Shown: piece after piece, positions 4,904 through 5,173 of the stretch
How the letters are laid out: each line of letters opens with the position of its first letter
Position numbering within the stretch: position 1 is the first letter of the stretch
From: an uncultured Eubacteriales bacterium
GTDB taxonomy: Bacteria; Bacillota; Clostridia; Oscillospirales; Acutalibacteraceae
Assembly: GCA_900319655.1 (NCBI GenBank)
Contig: ONPH01000092.1
Span: 1-5,173, forward strand
DNA: 5,173 bases
Reading direction: 5' to 3'
The notes under the pieces: model-generated
What the model saw: only the letters and a program-made list of their open reading frames with translations
Databases searched by the model: none
What the model was told of the DNA's origin: nothing
Made by a program: the position numbers and the translations under genes

Positions 4904-5057
4904 GTCGTTGCGACGACGGCGCAACACGGGACGGACAAATCGGTGATTTTCCAAACTCGGTTGCCCGGCTTTTAACATCAGCTAAATCAAGCTGAATTGT
5001 TTCCTTCTGAAACAGCTAAATTTGCCTTTCGGCAATCTAATTTGCCGCTTTGCGGCA
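4904..5057 (+). repeat. Cluster of short hairpins in the fba 3' untranslated region
   Basis: Small inverted repeats follow one another between the fba stop and its terminator: GTCGT/ACGAC (4904-4917) or the competing GTTGCG/CGCAAC (4907-4925); TCAGCT/AGCTGA (4978-4995); TGTTTC/GAAACA (4998-5014); TTGCC/GGCAA (5022-5035); TGCCGC/GCGGCA (5043-5057). CAGCTAAAT is directly repeated at 4979-4987 and 5013-5021. The last two hairpins are variants of one unit (CTAA-TTTGCC). No gene is visible. It resembles a REP-like intergenic repeat cluster, possibly protecting the 3' end of the mRNA. Confidence 0.6.
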
Positions 5058-5072
5058 GATGACTTAAACTTT

Positions 5073-5110
5073 AACCGCGGATGGGTTTTACCGTCCGCGG
5101 TTTTTATTTT
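5073..5110 (+). terminator. Strong intrinsic terminator of fba
   Basis: AACCGCGGA (5073-5081) pairs perfectly with TCCGCGGTT (5094-5102). TGG/CCG extends the stem to 12 bp including one G-T pair around the six-base loop GTTTTA, and TTTTTATTTT follows. It is the most stable terminator in the window. Confidence 0.93.
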
Positions 5111-5158
5111 AAAATATTTTAAAAATATATTGACTTTTTCTTTTATACACTATATAAT
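5106..5158 (+). promoter_or_regulatory. Near-consensus promoter with UP-like element for an off-window gene
   Basis: TTGACT (5130-5135), a 17-base spacer and a perfect TATAAT (5153-5158) form a strong SigA promoter. Directly upstream, ATTTTAAAAT and ATTTTAAAAA (5106-5125) are phased A/T tracts with a ten-base period, at the position of an UP element. Predicted start is near 5165, so the gene or RNA it drives lies beyond the right edge. It begins where the fba terminator ends. Confidence 0.8.
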
Positions 5159-5173
5159 ACATACATAGCTTTG

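Noticed and set aside
4927..4974. An additional early terminator after fba (CGGG...CCCG followed by TTTT)
   Set aside because: Only four pairs can form around a long loop. The 12-bp stem at 5073-5102 is the convincing terminator.
4363..4978. Long minus-strand reading frames opposite fba (up to 191 codons)
   Set aside because: They are antisense shadows of a highly conserved gene with biased codon use. They have no ribosome binding site or recognisable protein.

Overview
The window looks like the chromosome of a low-to-moderate GC Gram-positive bacterium of the class Clostridia, probably Ruminococcaceae/Oscillospiraceae. The reasons are the clostridial style of the class II aldolase, the HtrA-type protease with a Pro/Gln/Asn-rich N-terminal tail, SigA-type promoters, AGGAG-type ribosome binding sites and very AT-rich intergenic DNA. 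The genus assignment is inference. There are three complete genes and one gene cut by the left edge. I see no tRNA, rRNA, CRISPR array, insertion sequence or phage gene.

Layout, left to right. The minus strand carries, in transcription order, htrA (2028-3791), murA (229-1527) and the first 31 codons of a metallo-beta-lactamase-fold gene of the WalJ/YycJ type (1-95). Each has its own promoter. htrA and murA each end in an intrinsic terminator, so they look like neighbouring single-gene units rather than one operon. The plus strand carries fba (4037-4903), divergent from htrA across a 245-base promoter region. It is followed by a run of short hairpins, a strong terminator (5073-5110) and a near-consensus promoter with an A/T-rich upstream element at the right edge (5106-5158), which must serve a gene outside the window.

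Function. MurA makes the first committed precursor of peptidoglycan, HtrA is a membrane-anchored envelope quality-control protease, and WalJ-type proteins are linked to coordinating wall synthesis with DNA replication. The left two thirds is therefore a cell-envelope neighbourhood, comparable to the wal locus of Bacillus subtilis, where walJ is next to an htrA-family gene. fba is a separate, probably highly expressed glycolytic gene.

The most interesting part is the 500-base gap between htrA and murA. Its murA-proximal half holds two candidate tandem promoters. The downstream one has an 18-bp palindrome (TACTACAA-aa-TTGTAGTA) almost exactly filling its -35/-10 spacer. Related copies of the same element recur in the roughly 180-base murA leader. 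There they also form two stem-loops whose arms (TTGTGG / CCACAA) alternate and could pair in mutually exclusive ways. This looks like a dedicated control region for murA, acting through a repressor, an RNA switch or both. I cannot match it to a known regulator or riboswitch class. murA itself starts at TTG.
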